Part shown: in pieces, positions 14,483 to 24,760 of the stretch | How the letters are laid out: the number at the start of each line of letters is the position of its first letter | Numbering within the stretch: the first letter of the stretch is position 1 | Program-made: the position numbers and the translations under genes | Notes under the pieces: model-generated | Seen by the model: the letters and a program-made list of their open reading frames with translations, nothing else | Database searches by the model: none | What the model was told of the DNA's origin: nothing | Origin: Massariosphaeria phaeospora | Taxonomy: Eukaryota > Ascomycota > Dothideomycetes > Pleosporales | Direction of reading: 5' to 3' | Length of the DNA: 64,000 nt | Assembly (NCBI GenBank): GCA_011032825.1 | Contig: JAADJZ010000008.1 | Coordinates: 558,001-622,000, forward strand

Positions 14483-16021
14483 ACGCTTCTAGTGTGTGTT
14501 TGAGAGCGGGACGTTTACGAGCAATGACAAAACGGGCATCCGAAGATGATCACGAGGTGCAAAACACGGCGTGGGGGCTTTGGTGGGTCTTATGGGCGCT
14601 GGTGGAATTATGCGATAGGGATGGATGCTTCAGAGTCTGGGGCTTTGGGATGGGGTGAGGGCGTCTCTCTTTTTGGGGATGATGCGCCACCCTACTGCCT
14701 AGGCGGTAGAACCTATATACCGTCAAAAGGCTATTCAATCATAGATGCTATGTGTAGACATCGGATGCGTACTTGTCTCGTACTTGACTCTTGGTGGCCT
14801 CGCGCCCGTTCACTGCGTTGCAATCGCCCTAAACCTTACTTACCTTTTGAACCGTCTGACTGTTGTGCCCCTTGTCCCACCTCTCCATCGATTCCATAGT
14901 CGGTCTTCTTGGCTACTACTACGGAGTCCCCATGTCGATAGGTGAGGTGAAGTGACATGTCTTGTTGTCATCGGTAGGTGGTTGGACTTGTTTGGTAACT
15001 TGGTAACTTGGTTGTACTCTAGAATGAAGGAAAACAGGACGTTGTGTTGACGAACAGACGGATGGAGTGTGCTCCGAGTGCCGAACATGTGCGGGATGAG
15101 ATGAGATGAGATTTGCCGTCTGATTTGGCTGGCAGGACAGAGCGGAAAACAGAGGTAGCGAAAATGTGCAGCGATTTGCAGACGCTTTAGCTAGCACGCA
15201 CTCGGTGGATAGGATATCGTACGTGTGTGTACGTTCGGGCGCCGCAGAAGGTCTTTGCAAAAATATTCTGGGAGTGGTGCGTGTGTATTTGTAGGTAGGA
15301 AAGGCCGATTGTGGGGTTTGGAAAACTGGGTGATAGGCTAAGCTAGTATGGTTTGGGGAGGAGCGGTGGGAGGGAGGATATGTGTACTGACTGTCGAGGA
15401 AGATATTAGGCATGTATGTATGTACGGCAGGTTGGTAGGACTTTTTTGTGTGATTAGAGCATGGTAGTCCTATTAATAAGTCCGTCGATGCGTTCAATAG
15501 TAGAAAGAACAGTGTTCAATAGTCGAATGTTAGAGATGTTGCATATTGCTCGATTCCGAAGAGGAAAGAGTCCGGGTTCTGAGGCGGCGCAAACATAATC
15601 GCCACGTTGTGAATCATATTTGTTGGGTTTAATGTTGTTGGGCAGTTAGTATAGTGGACAACTCATCGCAGTCAGGGATTAGGAACGTCGCGCCGCGCTT
15701 CGAAACGATGAGTTGGGTTGTGATGAGAAAACCTGGGGGTAGTTGTCGTTGCACAGGGAGGCTACTCCAGTCATAATTTTCGTTATTTAAATGAATGTTG
15801 ATGATAATTTACAGGAGAGGGGAGGAAATAGATATACATGGTGTGCAGGGGATGGGACAATCTAGACAATTGCAAGTGGCAAAGGAAAAACAGTTACAGT
15901 ATTGGGGTATGGAAATAGACAACAGTTGTGTGAAAGGGAAATCAAGGAAATGAATACATAGAGGCCGTTGAAACAAATAAGTGTAGGGGGAACAATCCGG
16001 GCCAATGAAAACAGTCGAAGT
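14483..16021. other. Convergent intergenic region, nothing recognised
   Basis: Lies between the 3' ends of ADE4 and the first SRR1-like gene. It holds a small GATGA pentamer run near 15096-15112 and a direct repeat GTTCAATAGT at about 15493 and 15513. A 192-codon minus-strand frame (14919-15497) has no gene-like composition. Confidence 0.5.
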
Positions 16022-16927
16022 TTATCGTACTCCCAGGGTATATCCATGGAGTTTCCTGCGATATAGAAAATATCCACCAGTAATTATGACATTGGTCTCC
16101 TCATATCTAGCATCGAAATCCTTGTCGAAACCGGAATGCCACACTCCATTCCTACCACCCCTGAGCCGATCGTAACAGATGATACCAGCGGGATAGATAT
16201 TTTTCTCATGAAGATAAGCACCCATCATCTCTCTCCAAAGCTGATCTTCCATTAGGGCGTAGATGAGAGTGTTTCCATCAATCGCCTTCCAACCTTCTGC
16301 GCCTCTGACGAACTTGGCTGGATGCCGAGTCAGGTTCTCATGACGGTCACTTACAAGGCTCTCCCAGCATTTTTCGTCTTCCTGAACGTAACCCGCGTCT
16401 TGGAATATGAGGCCGTCTAATGCGCGCCACTTGCTGAGCTCCTTTGAAATCTCCATTGCTGTCGCATGACGGACCCACACCTTTTTGGTCCTATATTTTT
16501 GCCTAATCGAGCCTAGACCTAGACTCACGATGCTGCGGATCGGTGCATAACTGTTCGTGTTCGGGTCACCCCCGGGCATAACCCCATGCCCGTGGAGGGC
16601 ATTGGGCAGCACTAGGGTGGAGCTGAAGCTTGGAACCATTGACCAATCATGTACGATGCATTCAATGAGTTCATGTCCATCGTAGTTCGTTCTCTCAGCT
16701 TCAAAGAATGGCGCCAGTCCTTGGGCTTTTCGTTGCCTTCTTTCCTCGGGAGTAAAGTATTTCACTATCCATGGCTGGTTGGGTTCATCTTTCAAGGGTG
16801 TGACAACGTTGCCGACCTGTTCGATGATTTTCACAGTCCACACGGGCTCTGTATCGTTGGGACTGCCAGACGTGGTGGGTACAAATCCGGGACTGTTACA
16901 CCTGGTGGGTTCGGATTGGTTGGACAT
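16022..16927 (-). CDS. SRR1-like domain protein (first copy)
   Basis: Intronless 301-residue protein. I recognise a diverged SRR1-like domain at about residues 125-290: RSIVSLGLGSI at the first strand, HATAMEISKELSKW in the following helix, DGLIFQDAGYVQEDEKCWESL as the QDP-type block, then HPAKFV, NTLIYALM and IICYDRLRGGRNG. SRR1 proteins act in light and clock regulation in plants and in haem-linked regulation in animals and yeast; the biochemical role is unclear. The N-terminal 110 residues match nothing I know. A minus-strand TATA box lies about 205 nt upstream. Family assignment is by pattern only. A second member lies at 51427-52635. Confidence 0.6.
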   Translation of the reverse strand: MSNQSEPTRCNSPGFVPTTSGSPNDTEPVWTVKIIEQVGNVVTPLKDEPNQPWIVKYFTPEERRQRKAQGLAPFFEAERTNYDGHELIECIVHDWSMVPSFSSTLVLPNALHGHGVMPGGDPNTNSYAPIRSIVSLGLGSIRQKYRTKKVWVRHATAMEISKELSKWRALDGLIFQDAGYVQEDEKCWESLVSDRHENLTRHPAKFVRGAEGWKAIDGNTLIYALMEDQLWREMMGAYLHEKNIYPAGIICYDRLRGGRNGVWHSGFDKDFDARYEETNVIITGGYFLYRRKLHGYTLGVR

Positions 16928-17130
16928 AGCGGAAACTCGCTGCCGAGTTCTTCAAACGAGTGACGAGAGGTTTTCGCGTGCTCCCGCGACGAGCTTGATT
17001 TGCTTTTGTAGGTGACAGTAAAGACGATCTGAGGATTGGAGACTGTTCAGTTGAATGTGGATATCAAGTATAGAGACGATCGTGAAGTTATGTCGTGTAG
17101 TAAAGAGGAATAGAAGAGAGCGCACTCACA

Positions 17131-17139
17131 CTTTATATA
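17131..17139 (-). promoter_or_regulatory. TATA box of the first SRR1-like gene
   Basis: TATATAAAG on the minus strand, about 204 nt upstream of the ATG at 16927. It suggests a leader of roughly 150-180 nt. Confidence 0.45.
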
Positions 17140-17757
17140 CTTATCTTTAGCGTCATCTGAACTCAATTGAAGACAACAGTCACAATCTGTGACTGTGGGG
17201 AAAGTGGGTCTTCTATCCGCCGGGGCCGCTTATCGACAATAATGTATGTAGAGTCACCTTCGACTCTTGCGTGCTCGATCCATCGCTCGAAGAGGCCGTG
17301 GACGTTCGACGAGTGTTGTCATCTTCTAGCCATCGCCGAATAACGTGGGGACTGTTTGAGCGCCAGATCCTCTCAGTACCCTACGTCGATAGTTATTCCA
17401 GGCTATCCAGAGGATACTCATGACGCTCTTTGACTGAGGATAGCACCGAAGCATGCTCCGGCTGTTTAAATTGGCGGTCCATGCACATTGCCTCGCACTG
17501 ACCCAAATTGTGACATGACCCGTCTGGCCGGTATCGTGGAGCAGAGCTCGGCCCCAGAACGAGAAGAGTCAGCGCTTTTGTGCAACGATCATGACAAAGA
17601 CGTCATATGCCGTGCGGGGTAGGTGACTGTAAGGTGGATTTGGCCAGTAAAGACAAGATGTTGACGTTGCGCTAGTTTTCTGAGTCCGCGCTTCAGGTCC
17701 ACGCCGCAATATCCACGGGTTTCGAAGCAATTGACTGCGGGGATCGTCATGGAATCT

Positions 17758-17822
17758 CGTGGTCATAGACGCTCGTAGATCATAGGTGTCCGTAGTCATA
17801 GCCGCTCGTGGCCATAGCCGTG
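17758..17822. repeat. Imperfect short tandem repeat
   Basis: Three to four degenerate copies of a unit like GTCATAGCCGCTCGT (unit about 13-20 bp) in noncoding DNA upstream of the first SRR1-like gene. I see no coding or regulatory meaning. Confidence 0.5.
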
Positions 17823-18482
17823 TACTTCCTAGCTTTGGAATCAGTCCTCCTCATGACGCTAGCAAATTTCAAATCTCGCCCAATGCCTAGCACGACTTAC
17901 CAAACGACTCGACCATCTGCGTACGATGCACAACGCGTAACTGCAATTAGACATGACAGGAACCCATCCCTCCCGAGCAAATGACACACCTTTGCGGAGC
18001 AAAGAAAGGGATGAGATAGGACACCACGAACCGATCCAGCTGTGCACGGAGAAGGTAAGTGTTCGCGAGCTCAGAGCGGAGCCCCGATGTACGCAGAAGC
18101 AGCAGCAGATAACAAGAAGTTGTTCGTGACATCTACAAGAACAAAGTGAGGCGATACCTAGAAAGGCAAGCACTCCACGTGTGGTGACATCAAGCTTACT
18201 AAAAGCCCCCCGACGTCAGTTCGGTTCCAACTTCCGTTTCTGTCGACGTCATTCTTGGGTGCCCCAATGACACGCAAGTGATTATATGCAAAGCGTGGTA
18301 TCAAATCCGATAATTTTAGGCATCAAACGAGTTACAAACAGATTGATGGTCATTCGGTGCTTCCAAAGGCCTAATAACCCTCCCGCTCTCTTTTCTCAAT
18401 CTCCCTCCTTCATCGAACACGAAGACTAGTAAGCACCTCCCAATTGAGCTCGTACCAAATAAACCCCTATCAGCCCTCAAAG

Positions 18483-18662
18483 TATACAAACACCCCCAAA
18501 ACAAACAATCAAACCCCCCAAATCGACCGTAAACCCAACCCAGCATCCCTCCCGCCCTCCAACCGAAAACCCCCAACACAGCCAACATCCCCACTCCCAC
18601 GCTTTCCTTCCCACACCCCAACGTCCCAACAGTTCCAACGGCGGCCTCACCCGCAAGACACA
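18483..18662 (-). repeat. G-run cluster (G-quadruplex potential) on the minus strand
   Basis: The plus strand carries many runs of three to six C separated by A-rich spacers, for example near 18492, 18514, 18528, 18545, 18569 and 18589. The minus strand therefore carries matching G-runs spaced closely enough for quadruplex folding. No open gene explains the bias. Confidence 0.5.
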
Positions 18663-18963
18663 GAACCTTAACATCCCACTCCCATCCGATCCCACCCAAG
18701 CGTACGACCCTGATTTCGCATTCGGCAACCTCGGCCCTTCTTCCGGACCCATCTCCCCGACCGACCCAACACGCCATGATCTCTCTCCCGAGCCCTACTT
18801 ACTGCACTTATCACGCAATCCAATCCAACCCACCCACAGCCATCTAGTGTAGTGTAGCTCCGATCTCGCGTATCACACCACACCAGCCGCAAACCAAACC
18901 ACGCAACCCAACCCCACGGCGGCTCGTTCAACAAAAACACACATCACACACAGTGACCACACC

Positions 18964-18987
18964 CACACCACACCACACCACACCACA
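18964..18987 (+). repeat. CCACA pentamer microsatellite
   Basis: About five head-to-tail copies of CCACA, directly readable. Noncoding. Confidence 0.85.
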
Positions 18988-19065
18988 GCCGCTCTCCGCA
19001 CAACCCCTGATCCCCGTTAGCATCAAATAGACATCCGCCAGGATGCACACGCGGTCCAGGACCAC

Positions 19066-19086
19066 GGTTCGGTTCGGTTCGGTTCG
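19066..19086 (+). repeat. GGTTC pentamer microsatellite
   Basis: Four perfect copies of GGTTC, followed by G. Noncoding; one of several short-period repeats within 700 bp. Confidence 0.85.
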
Positions 19087-19590
19087 ACCTCGACTTTTGC
19101 GCCGACCGCGAGAGCCGCGGGCGGCAACCACCACCACCTACCCGCATCGATCTCGCTTCCCTATTCCTCTTTCTCTTTCGTCCTTTGTTGTTGTTTTCTG
19201 CTCCCGCAAATCTGTTGCTAGTCTAGCACGTTTTTGAACCACCTAGTCTACTTACCGCTATAGATGGTTCCCGCCGGGGCTACTAAACCAACTTGTGCGG
19301 CTCCCTCCCACTTGCGCTACCTACAACACTTACCACGCTTCCGGCTCCTACGGCTCCTACGGCTTCTCTCTCCTCCCACGGCTTCTCGGCTTCTTCTTCG
19401 GCTCCTCTCTCTTCCTACCATTTACCCCACCCCGACAGATCGTCTCTCACCACATGGTAGCCACGAACGGACGGTGCTGACATGCAAAAACCATAACACC
19501 CATCGGATCCATAGCCGACCGACGCGACCATCGCACGCTAACCCCATAATGTACATAGGCAAAACCACACATCTGCTTTTTCCCGCGCGT

Positions 19591-19648
19591 GGAGCGGAGC
19601 GGAGCGGATCGGGCGGACGGGAAGGGTAGCGGTAGCGGTAGCGGTAGA
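19591..19648 (+). repeat. GGAGC and GGTAGC tandem repeats
   Basis: Three copies of GGAGC (19591-19605), then after about 18 bp roughly four copies of GGTAGC (19624-19648). Confidence 0.75.
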
Positions 19649-21189
19649 GACGGGCCGAATACCAGCCAGAGCAAGGAGAAGTGGGTAAGCGCGTGTCATG
19701 TTACGCATGTCATGTTTCTTGTCAGCACTGGAGGTGAGTGAGAGAGATGACACGAGATCCATCTACCGAATGCACCTGCACCTGCACTGCACTGATTCAG
19801 AGTAAGCAACACAGTCATCACATCACTTCACATCACGCACCCAACCAACAAGCAGTTTGTTCAATAATGATATTACCAGTAATATTTTCGGATTTACTCA
19901 CTTCCCGCGCTCGCGCAAATGCTCGATTTGATTTCGGCAGTATTTGTGCGTGAAAACAGTAGTGTAGTGACACAAGCAATCCAGCAAGCCAGTAAGAGGC
20001 AAAAAAAAAAGAGGGCCACGAACCAATTTCCACCCAATTCCGCGAAGCACAAACAAACAAAGAGTTTCAAAAGACCAACCCACCACCCGACCCCATATCC
20101 AGAACCAACCACCCACCCATCATGACGTTGAGCCTTCAGAGGAAATGACAGTAGTAGAAACCAACCCCACGCGTGAAAAGATTTCCAACCACAACAAAAG
20201 AAATAGAACCACAATGCGCAATGGAGGCAGAGGGAGGATACGCGGGAAAAAGGGAATAGGGGACATTGAGGAAATGAGACTGGAAAAGCAAAATTACCAC
20301 CCCACCCAGCTCCCGCAATAACAATGCTGCTTGAAAGCCAGAGTACCACCATTTTGCGATGATGGCTAGAAGATCATAGCACCACCGTGATGCAGGCACC
20401 CTCCGTATTCTAACCGTTGCAAAAATAGACAAAACCGTCCGCCCAGTTTCATTCAGATGACCACGCTTATCCAGCCCCGTCGCTGTAGTCTTCGATCCGC
20501 AAACCCACACATGAAGCGCACGCCCTGACGTAGAGATTGCTGAGACATGCTCCCTGGTTCACTGTGCCAAAGAGCTGCTTCGATTGATTGCATTTGGTTG
20601 TTTGCCAATGTAGTGCACATAAGTGACACAATTGGCGAGGCGCCCTGGGCGGCGAATTTCAAGAAGAAATTGCAGGAGGGATCCGCAAGGAAATCGCAAG
20701 ACAAGCTGGCTGCTGTTCCACACCACCGGAAGAAGAAAGGCTGTTGGGACAAATCGAGACCGTACAGAGGTATCTCAGAGTGCCGCCCGTATGCTTCCAT
20801 TCATAACTAGTCCTACTCGGACTGTCTTCGCACAGAGTAAAATGGGAAAGGAAACGTCCCAGGCACGGCCGGGGCCGATGCAAGTATGACATTACGGATA
20901 GGAAAAGAGCTCAAAATGCACACTAAACGCTGCAGGAAACCGCCCAAGAGGATTCGCCAATGCAGCTACAAACCCTTGCGGGCAGAGCGATGGGAGATAA
21001 TGAGACCAAAACGCAAAAGTCGCAAAAAGTGTAACCGCCAACAGATATCAGGAGATTTTTCATGTATTAGTGCCCCGTCATCGTCCACTCGAGATGACGT
21101 TGGCTAGATTCAGATATTTGAGGCTTGGGTGTTCCTGGGTGCTCCTGAGAGGGCCGGCTCCGGAGCATCGCCCGAACCCCGTAGAGCGA

Positions 21190-22529
21190 TTAAACGGGTC
21201 GGCGATTGAGCATACTCAGCATACTCGAATCGGTGGAGCTTCGCCCGCCCCCGTTATCGCTGACCAGGTCATTGATACGCATGCTAGGACGGCTAGTCGG
21301 TTGCGAAGTCGATGGCGGAGGAGTGCGGCCATCGTTGCGAGGCGGCATGGGCTGCAGGGCACCGCTGGGCTGCGCCGGAGCACCGTAATATGGAGGCGCA
21401 CCTGGGGTCGTCGGGGGTTGCGTGTGCGGCGACGACGAGGTGCGAGGGGCTTCGTACGGGTACCCGGTTTGGGGGGACTCTCGACGAGGCGGTTGGGCAG
21501 CATAGTATGGCTGCTGAGCGCCTGGTGCGGGAGGGCCAGTGGGATAGGAAGCGGAGGAGGACGCTGGAGACGCAGCGCTAGTTAGAGATGTGGGGTCTGG
21601 GTATGTATATTCCTGTCTAGCACCGTGATGAGGTAGCTGTGACGCCGAAGCAGGATTTGGCGGAGGCAGTGTCGGGGTATGAGGGGAGTCGTTTGGCCTC
21701 TTCCTGCTGTTCGGATCACGGCTCGCCTCATCGTACAGAGAACCAGACGGAGAACGATAAGCAGATTGAGTTGGGTACGGACCTGGCGGGCCTGTGGGAC
21801 TAGGCAAGTACTGCTGTCCCCGCGGCGGTGGCTGCTGAGGATATGCCTCAGCGTGACCCTGCGGCGGGAGCGGCTGCCCATATGCACCGTACATGGGCGG
21901 GGGCTGGCCGACTCCGCGCCAGACCGTGTGCGCTGGAACGAAAGCCTGCGTCTGGGCAGAGACTGGCGTGAAGATGCAGTCTTGGTTGAACCTCATGCAA
22001 TTCGAGCAGCGGCCGTCGTCAGTAGCCTCGAAACCAGAGCAGCGAATCTGCAAGTCAACGTCATTAGTAAGGTGGGGCGGTCTCTCGAGGACATGAATTA
22101 ACCTACCTTGCGTCGTCGGCAGTATCGGCAGGCAATGGCGGTCCTCTGGCGGGGTGCGGGAGGCTGGTGGCCATGAGGCATGTAGTTCTGCGGAGGCGGT
22201 GGCTGGCCGCGATACGGATCGTGAGGTGGAGGACCCTGCCCCCATTCGTGAGGGCCGGGGAGCCGATAGGGCGGCTGCTGGTGGTGCTGGTGGCCCGCCA
22301 TGTCGGGTCGGGGCTCTTGAGGAGGTGGAGGGAGAGAGGTGTTGATCTTGTGCAGTCGAGGTCAGCACGGGATCTTATGGCGCACAAGACAGGCGTGCTT
22401 AGTGAGAGCACACATGACCGGACTTACATGGGCGGGCGGCGGAGGATAGGCGCCGTTGGCAGGCTGCTGCGCGGTCGGCGGCTGCCAGTGGGTAGGAAGC
22501 TGCGAGTGGCCGCCCTGGTGAGGGAACAT
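21190..22529 (-). CDS. Zn2Cys6 (C6) transcription factor with Pro/Gln-rich tail
   Basis: Predicted 399-residue nuclear DNA-binding protein. Exons are 22529-22428, 22346-22107 and 22047-21190, with introns of 81 and 59 nt. The binuclear zinc cluster lies at about residues 103-135: ACRYCRRRKIRC, a ten-residue loop, then CSNCMRFNQDC, giving CX2CX6CX10CX2CX6C. Intron 2 splits the cluster exactly after RRRK. Residues 1-95 are Pro/Gln/His-rich and the tail from about 140 is Pro/Tyr/Ser-rich. No fungal-specific transcription factor middle domain (Fungal_trans) is present, unlike most C6 proteins. The start at MFPHQGGHS was chosen because exon 1 splices in frame. A downstream Met (MAGHQHHQQ) is the alternative. 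Target genes cannot be inferred. Confidence 0.88.
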
Positions 22530-23050
22530 GGCAGCGGGAGGGCGCGGTGAGGCGGACGGCTGTCTATTAAATTTCCGCCGAGCTGGAGCACACGGTCACG
22601 CCCACGGCCAGCAACCAGAGGCGTGCGACAGAAGCGGGCAGCGTGGTCAGCGTGGTCGAGGACGGGCAGGGTGGTACGGCGAGCGCGGAGGGGGTGCGGG
22701 TGCGGGCGACGGTCTGGGGCGCGGTGTCACAAATAGCTGGACGGCCCGCGGTGACGGCTGCAGGTCAGAAAGAGGCACGTTGGTCGGGCAGTGCAAGAAT
22801 GGGCGGACTGCAGGGCCAAGCCAGGTGCGCAGTGGGCGTGTGTGAGGTGAGGAGCGGGCGTGGGTGGACGGCTCAGACAGCGGCGACGCAGACGCAGGCC
22901 TGAGGCGTGCGCGGAGGGGGGTGAGGGTGGTGAGTGAGGTGAGCGGCCGGGACGGGGGCGGGTGCGGTTGCGGGACGCGGACGTCGTGGTCGGCGGTGGT
23001 GATGGGCAAGTGCGAGGGGCGAGGGCTGGCGACGTGGCACTGGACTGCCG

Positions 23051-23079
23051 CGACGACGACGACGACGGCGACGACGACG
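23051..23079 (+). repeat. CGA trinucleotide repeat
   Basis: Nine to ten CGA units with one CGG interruption, in the GC-rich region upstream of the C6 regulator. Confidence 0.85.
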
Positions 23080-23802
23080 TGAGGTGTGTGGTGGTGAGCG
23101 ACGAGGCGCGGAGAGAGGAGTGCGCTTGGGTCCCGACAGAAAGGACGCGAAGGGTGGTCCCGAGAAGAAGAGGATGGGCGGTGGGAAGCGGGACGTCCAC
23201 CACCCAAGTAGCCAGCCCACAACCCCCAGAGTCAGTCCAGTCCGTCCAGCGTGCGCTGCAAACCGCGCACGCACAGACTCGGCGGGCGGGCGGGGCCTGT
23301 TCCCTGCGCTCTCGGTGCTCACTGCTCGCTGCTGCACTGTGCGCGCGCTCGCGAGCTGCTGAGGGCGCTGCTGGGCGCGGAGAGGCGCGGGCGTGGCTAG
23401 CAAGCAACCTTCCCAGATGCCAGATCCCAGATCCCAGACGGCTGTCCCTGGCGTCACGGCGTCAGGCTCAGGCGCAGCTTGCACCGCGCCCGCGCCCTCG
23501 CCCTCGTCGTCGACGCCCGGCCGGTGCAAACGCGAACCTGGAGCAGCGGCCAGCCAGCGCCAGAGCCAGCAGCCAGCAGCGGAGCGGCGACGAGCGCTTG
23601 AGGCCGCGCCGCTGCGGACCACTAGCGCGTCGCGCGCGGGAGAAAGGAGCGCCGGCCGGCCACAGAGGCAACGTGCGTCTGCGGTCTGCGGTGCTGCGGC
23701 GCAGTGTGCAGCTGGCCGTGGTGTTGCACAAGCGCCGCGGTGGGGGTGTGGTGTGTGGTGTGGGCGGACGGCCACCACGGGGCAGTGGCCACGGCGGGCT
23801 CT

Positions 23803-23829
23803 CTGCTGCTGCGCTGCTGCTGCTGCTGC
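23803..23829 (+). repeat. CTG trinucleotide repeat
   Basis: About eight CTG units with one interruption (CGCTG). Noncoding by my reading. Confidence 0.85.
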
Positions 23830-23857
23830 CAACACCTAGCCTGCCAGCGCAACGCAG

Positions 23858-23878
23858 CGACGACGACGACGACGACGA
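23858..23878 (+). repeat. CGA trinucleotide repeat
   Basis: Seven near-perfect CGA units, 30 bp after the CTG run. Confidence 0.85.
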
Positions 23879-24760
23879 TGCTTTCAACCTTCGACGGCTG
23901 CGTGACCGGTGCTGCACAGGGGGCGGCTTGCAGCTTGGGCGGCCCGCGACGAATCGCCGCCAAGGCCACGTACGGCGGCCCGCCTGCAGCAAAGGCCACG
24001 CGCGATCTTCTGGGGCAGAACGAACCAGCGCGCCAAACCGCCAGCCTGACGAGCGTCGAGCAGCCTGCCCAGCAACCTCATCCCCATCCGGCCGCCGCCT
24101 CGCACTGAGCCCACTCTCGACAAAGGCGCGGCGCAATATCGTCTCCTCAGACGTCCGCCGTCTCTCTCCAATCCAGCAACTCCCGCCAGCCCGCCAGCGT
24201 CACACAGCGCCGGCCACCGCAGCGACCCCCCCGTTCTCCACTTTCTCCCGCCCTCCGCCCAAGCTTCCGTCGCACTCGCGTTTTCTGCTTCCACACCGGC
24301 CTTGCGTGCCCCTCCCCGTCGCGTGTGCGTCCAGACGCGGCCACCAGCATAGAGTACAAGTACGACGCCAGAGCGCCCCGATGCTGCTGTTTCCTGCAGC
24401 CCGATGCCGTCCAGCTCGCGACCAGACCACATGTCGGCGCGCCTGCAGCTTTTTCGGGCATTTCTCGCTGCGATGACTGCTCGCTGCGTCGCCTGCTGGG
24501 GCTGGCCTGCTGGCTGGTTGAGCGACGGCTGCTTTTCCACGGGCCGTGTCTGCCCCTTCGCTTCCCTCCACCACACCTGCGCTACCCATACGTCAACCAC
24601 GGATAGGCGTTGGTGGCCAGACGCTCCGCTACGCTGCGATACGGGCGTTTGAGTGCGCATCTGCCGGTCCAACGCTTGCTCGCCTGCAACCCGCCTCTTC
24701 GTGAGGATGCTGCTATGTAACCCACTGGTGAGTCTCCTCCACTGTTTAGCTTTTATCACT

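Larger units (their letters stand above)
17140..21189. other. 4 kb intergenic region, C/A-rich, with microsatellites
   Basis: No gene was found on either strand. From about 18400 to 19000 the plus strand is strongly C- and A-rich (long C-runs, few G), then pentamer and hexamer repeats follow at 18964-19650 (listed separately). Frames of 90-153 codons on the minus strand here come from this composition. From 19900 to 21100 the sequence is ordinary and unrecognised. Confidence 0.5.
22530..24760. other. Very GC-rich region upstream of the C6 regulator
   Basis: About 2.2 kb of CpG-dense DNA in which both strands carry long overlapping open frames (504 codons plus; 191, 222, 226, 291 and 320 codons minus). 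Their products are Arg/Ala/Pro/Ser-rich, without domains, and mirror one another, as expected from stop-codon depletion by high GC. Trinucleotide repeats are interspersed. It is probably promoter and leader DNA of the C6 gene, but this is unproven. Confidence 0.55.

Noticed and set aside
14919..15497. 192-codon minus-strand frame between ADE4 and the SRR1-like gene
   Set aside because: Ser/Thr/Pro/His-rich with no motif, in a convergent 3' region containing simple repeats.
18316..18777. 153-codon minus-strand frame rich in Gly/Trp/Val
   Set aside because: Arises from the G-rich strand of the C/A-biased tract; composition not protein-like.
22962..24476. 504-codon plus-strand open frame
   Set aside because: Arg/Ala/Pro-rich low-complexity product with trinucleotide-repeat homopolymers, equally long frames on the other strand, no domain. 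Explained by high GC.
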